Source: Trileptium ribeirensis
Lineage: Eukaryota; Nematoda; Enoplea; Enoplida; Thoracostomopsidae
DNA: 64,000 nucleotides
Direction: 5' to 3'
NCBI GenBank assembly: GCA_030248225.1
Contig: JASANE010003215.1
Span: 1-64,000, forward strand
Shown: one piece after another, positions 11,711 through 22,812 of the stretch
Numbering within the stretch: position 1 is the stretch's first letter
Layout of the letters: the number at the start of each line of letters is the position of its first letter
The notes under the pieces: generated by a model
The model's database searches: none
What the model was told of the DNA's origin: nothing
The model's input: the letters and a program-made list of their open reading frames with translations, nothing else
Translations under genes and position numbers: made by a program

Positions 11711-12867
11711 ATGCCTGGTAACGATAAACAACAGCCATCCAGCGACCGCCGGGCATCAAACGTCACCTCGATAAGAAAGCCCATTTCTGGCAGTCAACCG
11801 TCAAATACAACAACAAACTGGAGTCGAAAAATACCGCGTCCGGTGCCTCAACAAAGCAGCACAGCCGCTGATATGGCATCAAAATCTTCGTCTGCGACCA
11901 CAACATTGTCTAGCGCAAACGTTCACCAACGCTCAGCAATACGATGTCCAGTTTGCTGCGAATGTATGGCGGAAGGGGGCAATGAATGTTTTGAATGCGG
12001 TCTCTGTGCGTCTTGGATACATTATAGCTGCGCAGGCACCGACACAACACTAGTCGAAGCTCTTGCGTCCAACGAATTTGTCGTCATACTGTGCCGAGCC
12101 TGTAAATCAATTGCGGAATCTAAACGATCGGCAAAACTTGATGGCACGACACCGTCCACTGCCGATCGCTTAGACAGTATCGAGCGCCAAATAGCATCCA
12201 TTGCGTCGGCTGTCGGACAATTTTGCTGATGCTGTGACACCGCCAACGCAACAACTTGCTACAGAAAATACCATGAGCTACGCCCAGCTCAGCGCCAAAA
12301 ATGTGGGACAGAGAGGGCCGGATCAGTCACCCACCATTACCTGAAAGTGAAGATGAAAAACATCGTCGGTGCCTTGTAATTCGGAACCTTCCTTAAAAAT
12401 GGGGCGATCATCAAGACATGACCGAAATTTGTAAGTCGATCGATCCTTCCGCTACTGTAGACCGTGTTTACAGAATGGGACCACTACGCGAACCAAAGCC
12501 CATTAGTCTTCCGTCCACACGTCTAACTAAAGTGTGTTTTAAAGCGTCAATTGTTGCGCGGAACATTCTGAGCCTCGCACCGAAACTAAAAAATTTTGAC
12601 AGCTATAGAGGCATATATATCCGACGCTTGACGCCTGAAGATGAGCGGAAACGTGTCGCTGCGCTGCGTAGTAAGGCTCGCAAGCTTAATGATGACGCAG
12701 AACAATACCAGAACAATCGTTCGCATTATGTTGTACTCAATGAAAAATTAGTAGTTTTCAAAGATAGCGTTCGACAATATGGGCGTCTCGTCGGTCGAAA
12801 GAGATATCCTGTAAATTATGAATTTGTGAATGATGCCCATTGTAGACTCTCGGTTCACGTAAACTGA
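11711..12867 (+). pseudogene. LINE ORF1: PHD-like zinc finger and RRM-like nucleic-acid chaperone
   Basis: The frame from ATG 11711 starts MPGNDKQQPSS and has a Ser/Thr/Pro-rich N-terminus of about 80 residues. A PHD-like cysteine/histidine cluster follows: CPVCCEC, CFECGLC, WIHYSC and CRAC. After about 12220 the sense moves to another frame, where VIRNLP, a stop where a Glu codon would be expected, KWGDHQDM and TVDRVYRMG look like an RRM-type fold. The block SYRGIYIRRLTPEDERKR is typical of LINE ORF1 C-termini. ORF1 proteins bind element RNA to form the retrotransposition particle. There is one frameshift and one nonsense codon. Confidence 0.8.
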
Positions 12868-12879
12868 GAAGAGGAGCAA

Positions 12880-15665
12880 AATCAATAAAATACTCAGATC
12901 AAAATGTGCTTAAGTGCAAGTATTTCAACGCTCATAGCCTCTGCAACAAAATGAACGAACTTCAAATATTGCTTGAACCGAGTGTTTACTCTGTTATAGC
13001 GGTCACTAAAACCGGGCTACATAAAGATGTCCCGGATAGCATGATTACCACAAGCCAGTATAAAGTTATTCGTAAGGATAGAACAAACCGAAGAGGTGGG
13101 GGTGTAGCTATCTTTGTGTCTGCATATCTAAAATTCTGTCCTGGTCAGAATTCTGCTATTGACAGTTTAGAAATAATTACAATCGACGTTTTAATATCAG
13201 ATCCCAAAATAAAGTTTGCTTACCGCCCTTCAAATTGTACACATGAAACACTGAGCGCCTTGTATTAGCTTTCTGCCGCATAACTAATGTGAAATCGCCT
13301 GTGGTAACACTTGGAGATTTTAATTTGCTGCATGTACACTGGCGATATCTTAGCTTTCCTATAACGCCAGAGTATCGGTCATTCTTTAGTGGTATAGCAC
13401 AAGCAGGACTTCATCAGCTTGTCTCTTTTCCCACGAGAGAAAATAATATTTTGGACTTGATTTTGACTAACTCATCTATGACAGTTAGTGGAATCGACTG
13501 CTGCGAACCTTTCTCGGGTTAGGATCATTTTTCAAACGATTTTCATGTATATAGAAAAATAGTTTCCTTTGAAAACCAAATCAACCCCGAATTTGATTTT
13601 AGAAACGCCTATTTTCAAAAAACTGAATAAATTTCTTTTATCTGTTGATTTTATTCAAATGTTCTGTTCATTGTATGATGTAAAAGATATGTGGTGTCTT
13701 TTCTATGATATTTTGCTATTTGGTTGCAAGCTGTTTGTTCCTAAGAAGACCCTACCCCGCTCTCTGAGCAAACCGAAAAACCTTCTTATATACAGCGAAT
13801 TGGGCGCAAGAAAGCTAAACATTGGAAACTTAGGAAACGCACCGGAGACTTTTACGAATATAAAAAGGTGGCCAGAAAATGATGAAATTTCAAAATTTGT
13901 AGAAACAAGCCCTGGAGAGCAAAAATCTAAAATCACGCGACAGAAACAACCTTTTCAAGTATGTTAATAAAATTTGTTTCTCGAAATTTGGAGTTGATGC
14001 CTTAAAACCCGCGTCAGACGAAATAATTATTGAAGATAGTAGTCGTAGTGAACTACTCGCTTCCAATTTCGCCATTGTATTCATTACCGATGACGAAAAC
14101 ACACCATTAACCGTTCACAATCCAAGCAATCATAAATTATCTTGGGTGCCGTGTACGCCCTTAAACGTTTATAATGCACTATCAGAATTAAAAAATAAAC
14201 ACAGTCTTTCACCGAATGGCCTCACTCAATATTTCCTTCGCCAAATAAGGAACTCGATATGGTTCCGCTCGCCTACATATTTGAACAGTCGTTCATTAAT
14301 GGCGTGCTTCCTGATATTTGGCTTCACTTTGATGTAACAGCTGTTCATAACAAAGGAGATACTGGAGACCCATCAAATTACAGACCTATTTCAAACGTGT
14401 GCAAAGTGATGGAACGAATTATTAACAGCCATCTAAGGTCCTTTTTAAACATGACCTCATTGCACCTAACCAGCATGGATGTGTTGCAAAGAAATCTACC
14501 GAAATTCAATTGCTTCAAACGATTTACGATTGGGCAACAGCTGTTGACTGTGGAACTGATGTTGACGTATTATATATTGACTTTTCCAAGGCATTTGATA
14601 CGGTTTCTCATTTTAAACTACTCAGTAAGCTGCATTGTGCTGGCATACAAATTATCTGCTCCACTCGATCGAAAATTTCCTTTCCAACAGAACATTTAGT
14701 GTCAAAATAAATAATACAATCTCTGCTCAACGTACAGTTTCATCTGGAGTTCCGCAAGGTAGTGTACTAGGTTCTACTTTGTTTCTACTATCAGAACTTT
14801 AATAATGTTAAAGTAAATTATTTGCGGATGACGTTAAACTGTACGCATATATTCCTGGTCAGAACAGCTATATTGGAACTCAAAGTCTACAAAACGCGCT
14901 TAACTGCATCGAAATCTATTCAAGAGAATGACAACTTTCAATATCGGCACCAAAGTGTCACGTTTTGCATCTAGGATCTACGAATCCGAGACTTAGCTAT
15001 TGTTTGAATAATGAAATTATTCCCTCTTGCAATCACTGTAAAGATTTGCGAATCACTATGTCATAAAATCTCAAATTTAGCACTCATTGTAATAACATCG
15101 TTTTCAAAGCCTCCCGTATATTTAATATGATATTTAGATGTTTCAACACGCCAATATTGAAGCGTTATTGTGTGCTTATACCAGTTACGTAAGGCCTATT
15201 CTTGAGTATGCCTCTTCCGTGTGGTCACCTGTTTTTCTCACTGAAATCGATATTATAGAGAAAGTGCAACGATACTACTCCCGCAGGATTTTTATTAGAG
15301 CCGGTTTATAAATGGTGTCCTACAACGATAGGCTACGTCATTTAAGGCTTGAACCGCTTGAAAAACGCCGCTTAATAAATGATCTGATAATGACATTTAA
15401 ATACCTTCATAAAGAAATAGCGCGGCTCACGATTTTTCGGAATATAATACTATTACGATCACCAGAGGTCGCCAGGCAAAGTTATGAAAAAATGAGCTCA
15501 AAACACAGTTTTGGACTACAAATTTCCTTCACGTATTATAAACCAGTGGAACAAACTGCCTGCAGCCGTCTTCGCCGAAGCCTCAAATTTCAAAAAATTT
15601 TGAAATGTTCTTAAAACCCAAGCTTTGAAAATTCCCTTAAGTACGACAGCAACCTATGACTCAGA
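12880..15665 (+). pseudogene. LINE ORF2: APE endonuclease and reverse transcriptase, multiply frameshifted
   Basis: The endonuclease part runs from about 12910: YFNAHSLCNKMNEL, RTNRRGGGVAIFVS, then after a frameshift LGDFNLLHVHW near 13310 and NILDLILTNS near 13448. The reverse transcriptase part runs from about 14200: SPNGLTQYFLRQI, NYRPISNVCKVMERII, YIDFSKAFDTVSHF near 14570, SGVPQGSVLG near 14743, and FADDVKLYAY near 14825 holding the catalytic aspartates. The C-terminal part is seen at 15312-15660 (YNDRLRHLRLEPLEKRRLI). I count at least six frame changes plus stops, with small deletions, for example between GSVLG and FADD. Confidence 0.88.
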
Positions 15666-15780
15666 TGTAAGTGGAGATTTTGCTCCCTTTCTGTTTAAAC
15701 TTTATTAAGAATATAGACTTTTTGTAATTATGTATTCCTCTGTTTTATAACTTTATAATGCATATTGTTTCCTGTTACCA

Positions 15781-17424
15781 GTAACGAAGATTAGTAAGCC
15801 ATTGCCTCAGTTTCGTGCTCGCTATGACGGCCTTAACGCCAGAGTAACCCCCGTTCGCTGATCTCTCGACTACTGGCATAAATTCTTAATAAGATTTGTT
15901 GTTGTTGTAATATTAGGAGATTACATAAAACATGACGATGGAATATATACTGATGTATAATGTAGTTCAGGTTTGTAGTAGTACCTTCCAAACACTTACC
16001 ATAGATGTAAACATGGCACATGTCTAGTGTTATACCCCTGGCCACGGGTTAGCTACCCTTCTAAACGTGGAACAGTAGTAATGTTACGCCAAACACCATG
16101 ATTTATCGTATCTGTAAACATAGAACACGAAACTTGATCGTTACACAATCAGATAATAGCCTAATTTTACCGCGTAAATCGATAGAATCGCGAAGGACGG
16201 AAATGTTGATAACGCTTTCTCCGACGAGGTCTTTAGGTTTTTTGCCAAACACATATTTGCTGAATAAAAGGTATGCATGTCTAACAATTATTTCTTTTGT
16301 TCGAAGTTCAGCGGGAAATCACAGTTTAGCTTGGTATTATCAGCAATTTTCACATGAATAACATTATGTCCAACTCTTTATTTAACACTTTCTGGCTGTT
16401 TAAAACAACTTGCTATTCAATAAATTTTTGAGTTAAATTTTTTGCCTGAACGCATTATGCACACGTGTGCGTAATCACACCTGTATATGTCACAATTACT
16501 ACTATCATGTCCAAGATGTTGTACTAAAATTTACACATAATTAATTATACATTCATATTCATTTCTACCCGATATGGATTCTTGACCAAGGTGCCACATC
16601 ACTATGTAATATCAATTGGGGCCAGATGAACCCTCTGAACATTGTGAAGTGTAGCGTTAACTGTTTGATCGTATGGTGTATGTTTGCGCATGCGTTGTTA
16701 CTTCCTCGCTTTGCGAGATTCCTTAAGGAACCGGGCAACAGCTCCTGGATAGATCAGTGATTTGCGTACGCAAGCTACTTTCAACCATACGACCCGTTTC
16801 CTATCGTACACCCCGTTTGAGCTTGTAAAGCATTGCACGTTATGCCAATTAATTCGAGCATGAAAGGGTTAATCAAAAATTAGCCGATCGCTTAACTAAC
16901 TACAACAAAGTTTTACAATAGTAAACCCTACTTCACTAAAGTGGTGAGTTTTAAGGCTTTGATGCATGTAACGTTTCCTTTAGCTTAGCTCTGTGCAACA
17001 AATGGTTTTTCCGCTAAAAATTAATCAAAATAAATTTTGTGTATTACAACTAGAAACAGTAAAAGCCGAGATGATATGCATCGTATAATTATTCTTCAAC
17101 TTTAGATCGGAAAAATACATTATCAAAATTTATTATATATATTTGTGGTTTAGGTAATATATAAATTCAGCCACCCGATCGATGTTGCATTTCGTTTTGA
17201 AACAAGTCAAGGCACCACATGGTTTATTTCTAACGTAACACTTGTTAAAGGTGGAAGTAATTAACGATAAAAATATCAGGAGCTACCGTTGATAGAGTTG
17301 TTGATATTCTTGAAAACGATATTGTTTAAGTTTTGCTTCCCAGTGCTTATAGAGGCTAAACACTCAAACGTTCACGATATCTGCATAGAGCGTACCTTGT
17401 CAAAATTTCAGGACAAGTAATCCT
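15781..17424. other. Intergenic sequence with one dispersed-repeat copy
   Basis: Mostly AT-rich with no supported gene. A copy of the GAGCAACAGCTCC-core repeat lies at 16695-16765. The frames at 15833-16045 and 16098-16361 have no recognisable features. Confidence 0.4.
16695..16765 (+). repeat. GAGCAACAGCTCC-core dispersed repeat, copy a
   Basis: TTGCGAGATTCCTTAAGGA is followed by CCGGGCAACAGCTCCTGGAT. Related copies lie at 17900-17960, 22296-22312 (minus), 49262-49316 (minus) and 55728-55785. The minus copy at 49 kb continues into a tRNA-like A-box sequence, so the family may be a SINE. Confidence 0.6.
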
Positions 17425-17690
17425 TGCTGCGTGTCTGCGTTATCCTGCAGCGATTCCGCAACACGCAGTTCTCCCTGCGTTTTTGCACAATGCTGCAGCG
17501 ACTGCGTAAGATGCGATCCTCCCTCCGTTTCTGCTTAACTTTGCAGTGATTCCACAACTTTCGACCCTCACTAAGTTTCTTCCTCATTAGACAGAAATTC
17601 TGCGACGCGGGATCCTTCCTGCGTTCCTACGTAGTTCTGTAGTGATTACGCAATGTTCGGCCATCGCTTCGTTTCTGCGTAATTATGATC
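17425..17690. repeat. Minisatellite, 48-bp unit, five and a half copies
   Basis: Units begin at 17425, 17473, 17521, 17569, 17617 and 17665 with exact 48-bp spacing. The unit core is CCCTGCGTTTCTGC, then CTGCAGCGATTCCGCAA and GCGATCCT. Copies have diverged by substitution only, so length is conserved. Although 48 is a multiple of three, no long frame is kept. Confidence 0.88.
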
Positions 17691-17899
17691 GCATTTGAAG
17701 TTTGTAGCACCGGAAAATGGCATCAGTTACCAATCGTAACTGAGCTATGTTAATCAAATAATTATGTAGATTTTACGTTCGACAAATATACACGCCACGA
17801 CAACCAATCATAATTCAATTTTAGGCATGCTACAGTCCAATTACAATGCAACGTGTTGAACTAACACAGTTCACCGTCTACTGCCAGAGCATATGCATG

Positions 17900-17960
17900 T
17901 TGCCGTCATTTCGCTTCGCCAGGATCCTTAAAGACCTGAGCAACAAGTCCCAAATTGTTC
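17900..17960 (+). repeat. GAGCAACAGCTCC-core dispersed repeat, copy b
   Basis: TTTCGCTTCGCCAGGATCCT is followed by TAAAGACC and GAGCAACAAGTCC, parallel to copy a. Downstream AATTAATTC and AAAAGGCTTAATGAAA match copy a's flank near 16850, so the homologous block may extend about 200 bp. Confidence 0.55.
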
Positions 17961-18144
17961 AGTGACAAGTGAACGTGACATACACTCCAGCGCTCTGGGT
18001 TTGCTGCCTAGTAGAGCCCTACTGTTGTTCAAGGGTACTCGATGTGCAAATTAATTCAGGACATAAAAGGCTTAATGAAACTTTAGCATGTAAAGCCTAT
18101 GTCACCTTTTGCACCTTACATAGTCCTTAGAATAACAGTTTACT

Positions 18145-18235
18145 GTGAAGGGGTCGCGGGCAGCAGCTCCCTGAATAAGGCTTAGACTTAGCATAAGGCT
18201 CATGTAAACGCCTTAGCTTTTCGAGTATGTTCATT
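18145..18235 (+). repeat. TAAGCC-rich dispersed repeat, copy 1
   Basis: GGGGTCGCGGGCAGCAGCTC leads into AATAAGGCTTAGACTTAGC. The reverse complement of 25795-25900 has the same order (GGGGTCGGGAG, CAGCCCCC, then TTAGGCTTAG). Further copies are near 39275 and 47815. Confidence 0.55.
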
Positions 18236-19572
18236 TCACGTATATAATTTATATATAATCTTATATAATAGATAAGTGAGACGAATATAAATAGGCATAA
18301 ACATATATTTGGTAAGGCATACAATACGCCGACTGACAACCAGTCATAATAAATTTGACCCAGTTAAGCTTATATATCGCGGTTCCTGTCGAAATAGGCC
18401 TTCGTGGCAGTGACACTTGAATTGATCTGTTCGTGACGCTTAGGTAGCGAAAGTAGAACAAAATAAACACTCTACACCGACACATCGTCCTTATCTTTTT
18501 TCCTAAATAAAGAAACTATTTTTCGCAAACCCACTATATTCAAATACATATTTAACAATTATGGTGAAAATTACTCCTTCATATCTCAAATTGATTTGCT
18601 TATCGAAAATAATGAAATAACGGCAAAAATATAATTTCTGATGTGTAAGAAATTCACTTTATCGACAGTACTTGAAGCACCAGGTCCGTCTTGCTGTCCA
18701 GTTGAGCGGACTAGCAAAATTGTTTAATTTTTTGATTTTTTTATTACTATTACTAGTACAAATTACTTTTATTACTACAAATTACAGATATTATTACTAG
18801 TAAAATGTATAATGGTGCGAATACATTTTACGCCTTCACGCATGTGGTTGCTCAACGGCAACTTATCACAATACGAACAAGTGAGATAACTCACTTCACT
18901 ACGTAGCTTGTGTTTAACCGAGTTTATTATTATTCGTTGAGGTTGTGAAAAGCTGTAACGATCCGAGCAACATCGTCGTAATAGCTTAGCGGTTATTGAA
19001 CTCAACGTTAAAACAAACGACTCGTGCTCTATTCATTGCTCTGGCAGCAGTTTATTCAATGCTACTCGAAATACAATTAATTACATAACAAGTAAACGAA
19101 AATGAAATACTCTGCATATGTTTATAATTCACGGATGGGGCAACTAAATACAAGATGTGTTAACCTGCTCTTTGAGTAGGGTACGATTGGCAACCTTTTG
19201 TTTTTCGTTCCTGTGGTGAAGAGGCTTAACAATTCGAACACAGCGTCGGAACAGTTCTGCAGTTTTGAAGCGCGACTCTAACACAAAGTTAGGTTCAATT
19301 CCTCATGCTGGCAGCCATTTGTTTAAGAATATGTAACAATGGGCTGAAAAATGGTGTTCATATCAGAATATTTCTGAAACTAACAAGATTTCAGGGCATC
19401 AGCCATTTCAGTACATCAGCAATGTAGTACAATAAAATGCACATATATCTTGATTCCACCGCAGATTCAGGTATGCAGAATAAAGCAACATGCGAAATCT
19501 GAATGCTGGGGGAAGTAAAATTATACGAATGGGATGTACCAATTTGTATAATATAAGACACAAAACTTTCTC

Positions 19573-19780
19573 CCCTTTAATTTTGCTCACTCGTTGTCCG
19601 CTTGCCATTAGTCGCCGAGAAACTGCTTCACATCTGTTTCGCCTGCTTCGCATCTACTTTGCGCAGCTTTATACCACCCTTTAATTTTGCTCACTCGTTG
19701 TCCGCTTGCCATTAGTCGCCGAGAAACTGCTTCACATCTGTTTCGCCTGCTTCGCATCTACTTTGCGCAGCTTTATACCA
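19573..19780. repeat. Tandem duplication, two identical 104-bp units
   Basis: Copy one is 19573-19676 and copy two 19677-19780. By eye they are base-for-base identical from CCCTTTAATTTTGC to CAGCTTTATACCA. Identity points to a recent event. Copy two ends exactly where the foldback array starts. Confidence 0.92.
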
Positions 19781-20486
19781 CTCGGGCACCAGCTTCACTG
19801 CGGCACCGAAGCGTCTCACTCGGGCACCGAAACGTCTCACTCGGGCACCCAAATGGCGCATTGGGATACTATTTCCATTAACTACCCAAGAATACGATTC
19901 CCACTCGGGGACAAGGACCCTCTCTTGGGCACTAACGAGCTCTCTCGGGCACCGGAGATTTGAATTCGAGCTCTACGTAGTTAACATATGTGTATCTGTA
20001 TAATATGCTGTTTATATATTTGTTTACATATAATTCCGTTTTGTTAAATGGCCCAGTGGTACAGCAGCGAGAAGGCTGGGTTTCAAGCCTGATGTTAACT
20101 TATTCTTTTTCATGAACTTTTTTTGGACAAAATCGACAACGCTTAAATTGCGCATTTTCCAATTTTCCAATGATGTTTCAATAAATGAAACAGATATGTA
20201 CTAATTCATGTAACCCTAACATGTAGAGGGCACTGTGGCGATAATTGAGGCACTTGTGGCAAAATTCCAAGAGTACGCGAAGGGTTCTGCGTTACTAAGG
20301 TTTTGAAATACAAACGTATTAAAATACATAGGACGCGAGTGCGATTCTTTGGTGCCCAAGTGAGACTCATAAGTGACCTAGTGAGAACGGTGCATGAGTG
20401 ATACCGCTGAGCGCGCGACTTAGACTGTTGAGGGTCCGAGTGCCACAATTTGTGTCCTAGTGCGACTACAATGATGCCCGAGTGTG
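19779..20486. mobile_element. Foldback-like element: inverted arrays of ~20-bp units
   Basis: The left arm (19779-19965) repeats CACTCGGGCACC with spacers such as GAAACGTCT. The right arm (20215-20486) carries the inverse, for example GGTGCCCAAGTGAGAC and GATGCCCGAGTG, in degenerate units of about 20 bp. The middle (about 19970-20210) includes a tRNA-like sequence. Foldback transposons have long inverted repeats made of short subrepeats, which this resembles. No transposase is present. Confidence 0.65.
20045..20096 (+). repeat. tRNA-like (SINE-head-like) sequence inside the foldback element
   Basis: TGGCCCAGTGG resembles a pol III A box, and GGTTTCAAGCC, 30 bases downstream, resembles a B box. 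The spacing is too short for a normal tRNA and no cloverleaf is seen, so a SINE head or decayed tRNA is possible. Confidence 0.3.
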
Positions 20487-21137
20487 GAAATACTTGTAAA
20501 TTCAGCAGTTATTGTAGAACAAAGTAACCTATTGTCACACTGGCTATCGCTTTTAGTTCAAAAATACCTAATATCTCACCTGGGTTTTCTAGCTAAGCAC
20601 AGCTTTTCATAATCGATAGATCCTCACAACTGCTAAATACATATATCCAAAAAGACTGAAAATTTTTCAGCTTCATTTTGCGTCCCCAAGTTTTTTTAAT
20701 TGATAAATTTAACCCTGATAAAAAATAGTTTGGGCTATTTAGTACTATCTGTGTCTCAACTGCTGGCATATTTTTGTAAGTGATCTAAAACTAGAGATTC
20801 CTGTCTAATCTTGTAACGAAAACTGGTTACATGTCGGCAGGCTTTTTACAATCGTATATGTGACATTTTGTAATAAAATAACACTGAAACAAAAAAATAT
20901 CTTATATTATAATAAAAAACATAGAAATATCGCTAATAAAACGAAGCCCTAAACTTTTATTTATGGAGAATATTAGTTTCTTGGTGTTTTAAATTTTATG
21001 TCCAATGATTTGTACAATAAATAAGTCCGAAATTAAACAGCACAAACCTTCTATATGCACAAAACGTAAGCATACACCTGAAAGCGGGAAAATTAAACGT
21101 CTGCAGTTAAAGTTATGTTTTTAATTAAGAGTCTCCA
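20487..21137. other. Intergenic, nothing recognised
   Basis: AT-rich sequence without repeats or coding signals that I can support. Confidence 0.4.
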
Positions 21138-21421
21138 AGCTATCGTAGCCAAGGAGGGTCCTGGGGGTCCTGGGACTCCCCAATCCAATCCCACTAGAAA
21201 TAATAATATTTCTGAAACAACGCCTTTCTCGACGCGCTACCGCAATTTCTATGGTCATTTTTGGTTCAATGTTTTTTATAGGAATGCTGTTTCGAGCTTA
21301 AAAGAACTACTGTTATATTATAAAAATAGCTGTCTTTTACTACATAAAATGTACTATAAATAATAGGACACCCATACAAAATTTACAGGGTCCCCAATCG
21401 AAAATTCTGGCTACGCCAATG
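21138..21421. mobile_element. MITE-like element with CGTAGCCA termini
   Basis: CGTAGCCA at 21144-21151 is inverted as TGGCTACG at 21408-21415. The left end continues into G-rich AGGAGGGTCCTGGGGG and the right end is preceded by CAGGGTCCCC. Similar termini occur at 60886-61042. No coding capacity is seen and the target duplication is not resolved. Confidence 0.5.
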
Positions 21422-21604
21422 TATCGTGGGGTGCACTAAGAGCGTAGTGAAAAGAAGGCACGAGGTGTGAACATGTCAAACTACCTGTCCCCTGTGAAGA
21501 ATAACAGAAAAGCGAGGCATAAGTTTATCTACACCAGGAGCCCTTAAGCTGTGCCCTACATTTTTTGCGCGTGGATTTCTAACTACGCCTCTGGAATGCA
21601 CAAG

Positions 21605-21700
21605 TCGTGAAGGGGTGTCAATTTTGAATATAAAACTCTGTTTATCTTCCGAGCAAGATTCTAATTATTTGATAGGTGGGTATCCTGGAGCAACTTAATT
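21605..21700. repeat. Dispersed repeat, copy B (related to 3242-3340)
   Basis: It holds CGTGAAGGGGTGTCA, ACTCTGTTTATCTTCC, GAGCAAGATT and GTGGGTATCCTGGAG, in the same order as the copy at 3242. Confidence 0.6.
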
Positions 21701-22295
21701 TCTCGGCCAAGAGAATAATTCTTCGCGGGTTTTTCGAAGATTCAATATCACTGCGCCCCACAACCTCACATTTACATATATAACATATGATATGTGACAT
21801 ATGGAATAAATTTATATTCGAACCTTTCCTTCAGTAATAATTGCGGATAATAAAAGAAAATGTCTTAATTTATTTGATTGATATGCGACAATTATTATAA
21901 ACCAAAAACAACGGACATGACATTAGATTATACAAGTCAAAAATATTTCTTTTAAGCCAAGGAAATAAGCATTTAAATAGATCAACAAATCACGATATAA
22001 ACTTTATTGCACACAAATAGCGCACCTTTTAAAATTTAGCGCTAATGTGTTTTCGTCATCGTATGATATTTCCGCTCTATAAAATACATAGAGCTGGAAG
22101 ATAAGTCTGCGATTACTCAGTAAGAATGTCCGAAGAAAGCGAAACAACCTTTCTTTCTATCGAAACAACCAATTTTCTTTGGTGAATTCTCGCATGCTGC
22201 GGTTAAATTTTTATTTCGCCGACGTTAGTAAAGGGTTAGTAACCCTAGGTTAGAAACCATAAATTCGTATTTGAGGCTCGTATATAATTGCCTAG

Positions 22296-22312
22296 GGGAG
22301 CTGTTGCTCAAC
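22296..22312 (-). repeat. GAGCAACAGCTCC-core dispersed repeat, short copy c
   Basis: GGGAGCTGTTGCTC is the reverse complement of the family core. Flanks are too diverged to extend the match. Confidence 0.35.
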
Positions 22313-22627
22313 GTGTCGTGTGGATTATACGGTACTATTGTTTTAGCTAATAAACGCACCATACAACGACATCTTATAAGAGCCGTTGAAAAAAGTAACA
22401 CAGTTTTGAGAAATTATCGGAGCACTAAAACTTCATCGTGAAGGTCTCATAATCCACACGTTAGCTGCCAGCATATATTTAAGGCCAACCATTTTGGCCG
22501 AAGATGTATGTTACATGCATTGCCGTTTATACTTTCAAAACTAAGCTCTCCGTAAATGTTCTAAACCTAACACAAAGACCGGGAACCGTAATTGTCCCAA
22601 ACTTAACCTTATTTTAGGGGGATCACC

Positions 22628-22812
22628 AGGCTTTGAGTATTTGACGGATCCAGAGGTGCGGAGGTGTTTCCGTCCCTGTTGCAGCCTGTTTGGGACAGTC
22701 AAATTGTCCACAGGCTGCGCCATGCACGCATAACCCCAATGGACAAATATGTATGGCTGCGATATGGAGCCCCCACTATCAGAAATTCCTGGATCTGCCG
22801 CTGCAGTAGCAA
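22628..22812. mobile_element. hAT-type MITE remnant
   Basis: The right end read on the minus strand gives CAGCGGCAGATCCAGGAATT and then a G run, the terminal pattern of many animal hAT MITEs (CAGNGGCGGATCCAGG). The left end shows GACGGATCCAGAGGTGCGGA. No coding sequence is present. Exact ends and the 8-bp target duplication are not resolved. Confidence 0.45.

Larger units (their letters stand above)
11640..15780 (+). mobile_element. CR1/Jockey-type non-LTR retrotransposon (LINE), decayed near-full-length copy
   Basis: ORF1 (PHD-like finger plus RRM-like region) is followed by ORF2 (APE endonuclease, reverse transcriptase and C-terminal region), all on the plus strand and in the order expected for the Jockey/CR1 group. 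All parts are present, but the reading frame breaks many times, so the copy is dead. The 5' end is set near the first in-frame ORF1 sequence and the 3' end near the last ORF2 similarity; neither boundary nor a target-site duplication was found. Both boundaries are approximate. Confidence 0.88.
17691..19572. other. Intergenic sequence with two dispersed repeats
   Basis: It contains a GAGCAACA-type repeat (17900-17960) and a TAAGCC-rich repeat (18145-18235). I see no gene. Frames at 18127-18485 and 18775-19005 are short and unsupported. Confidence 0.4.

Noticed and set aside
17425..17690. CRISPR-like array from regular spacing
   Set aside because: The whole 48-bp unit repeats, with no unique spacers, in a eukaryotic context.
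20045..20096. Functional tRNA
   Set aside because: A and B boxes are too close and no cloverleaf forms; kept only as a tRNA-like repeat.
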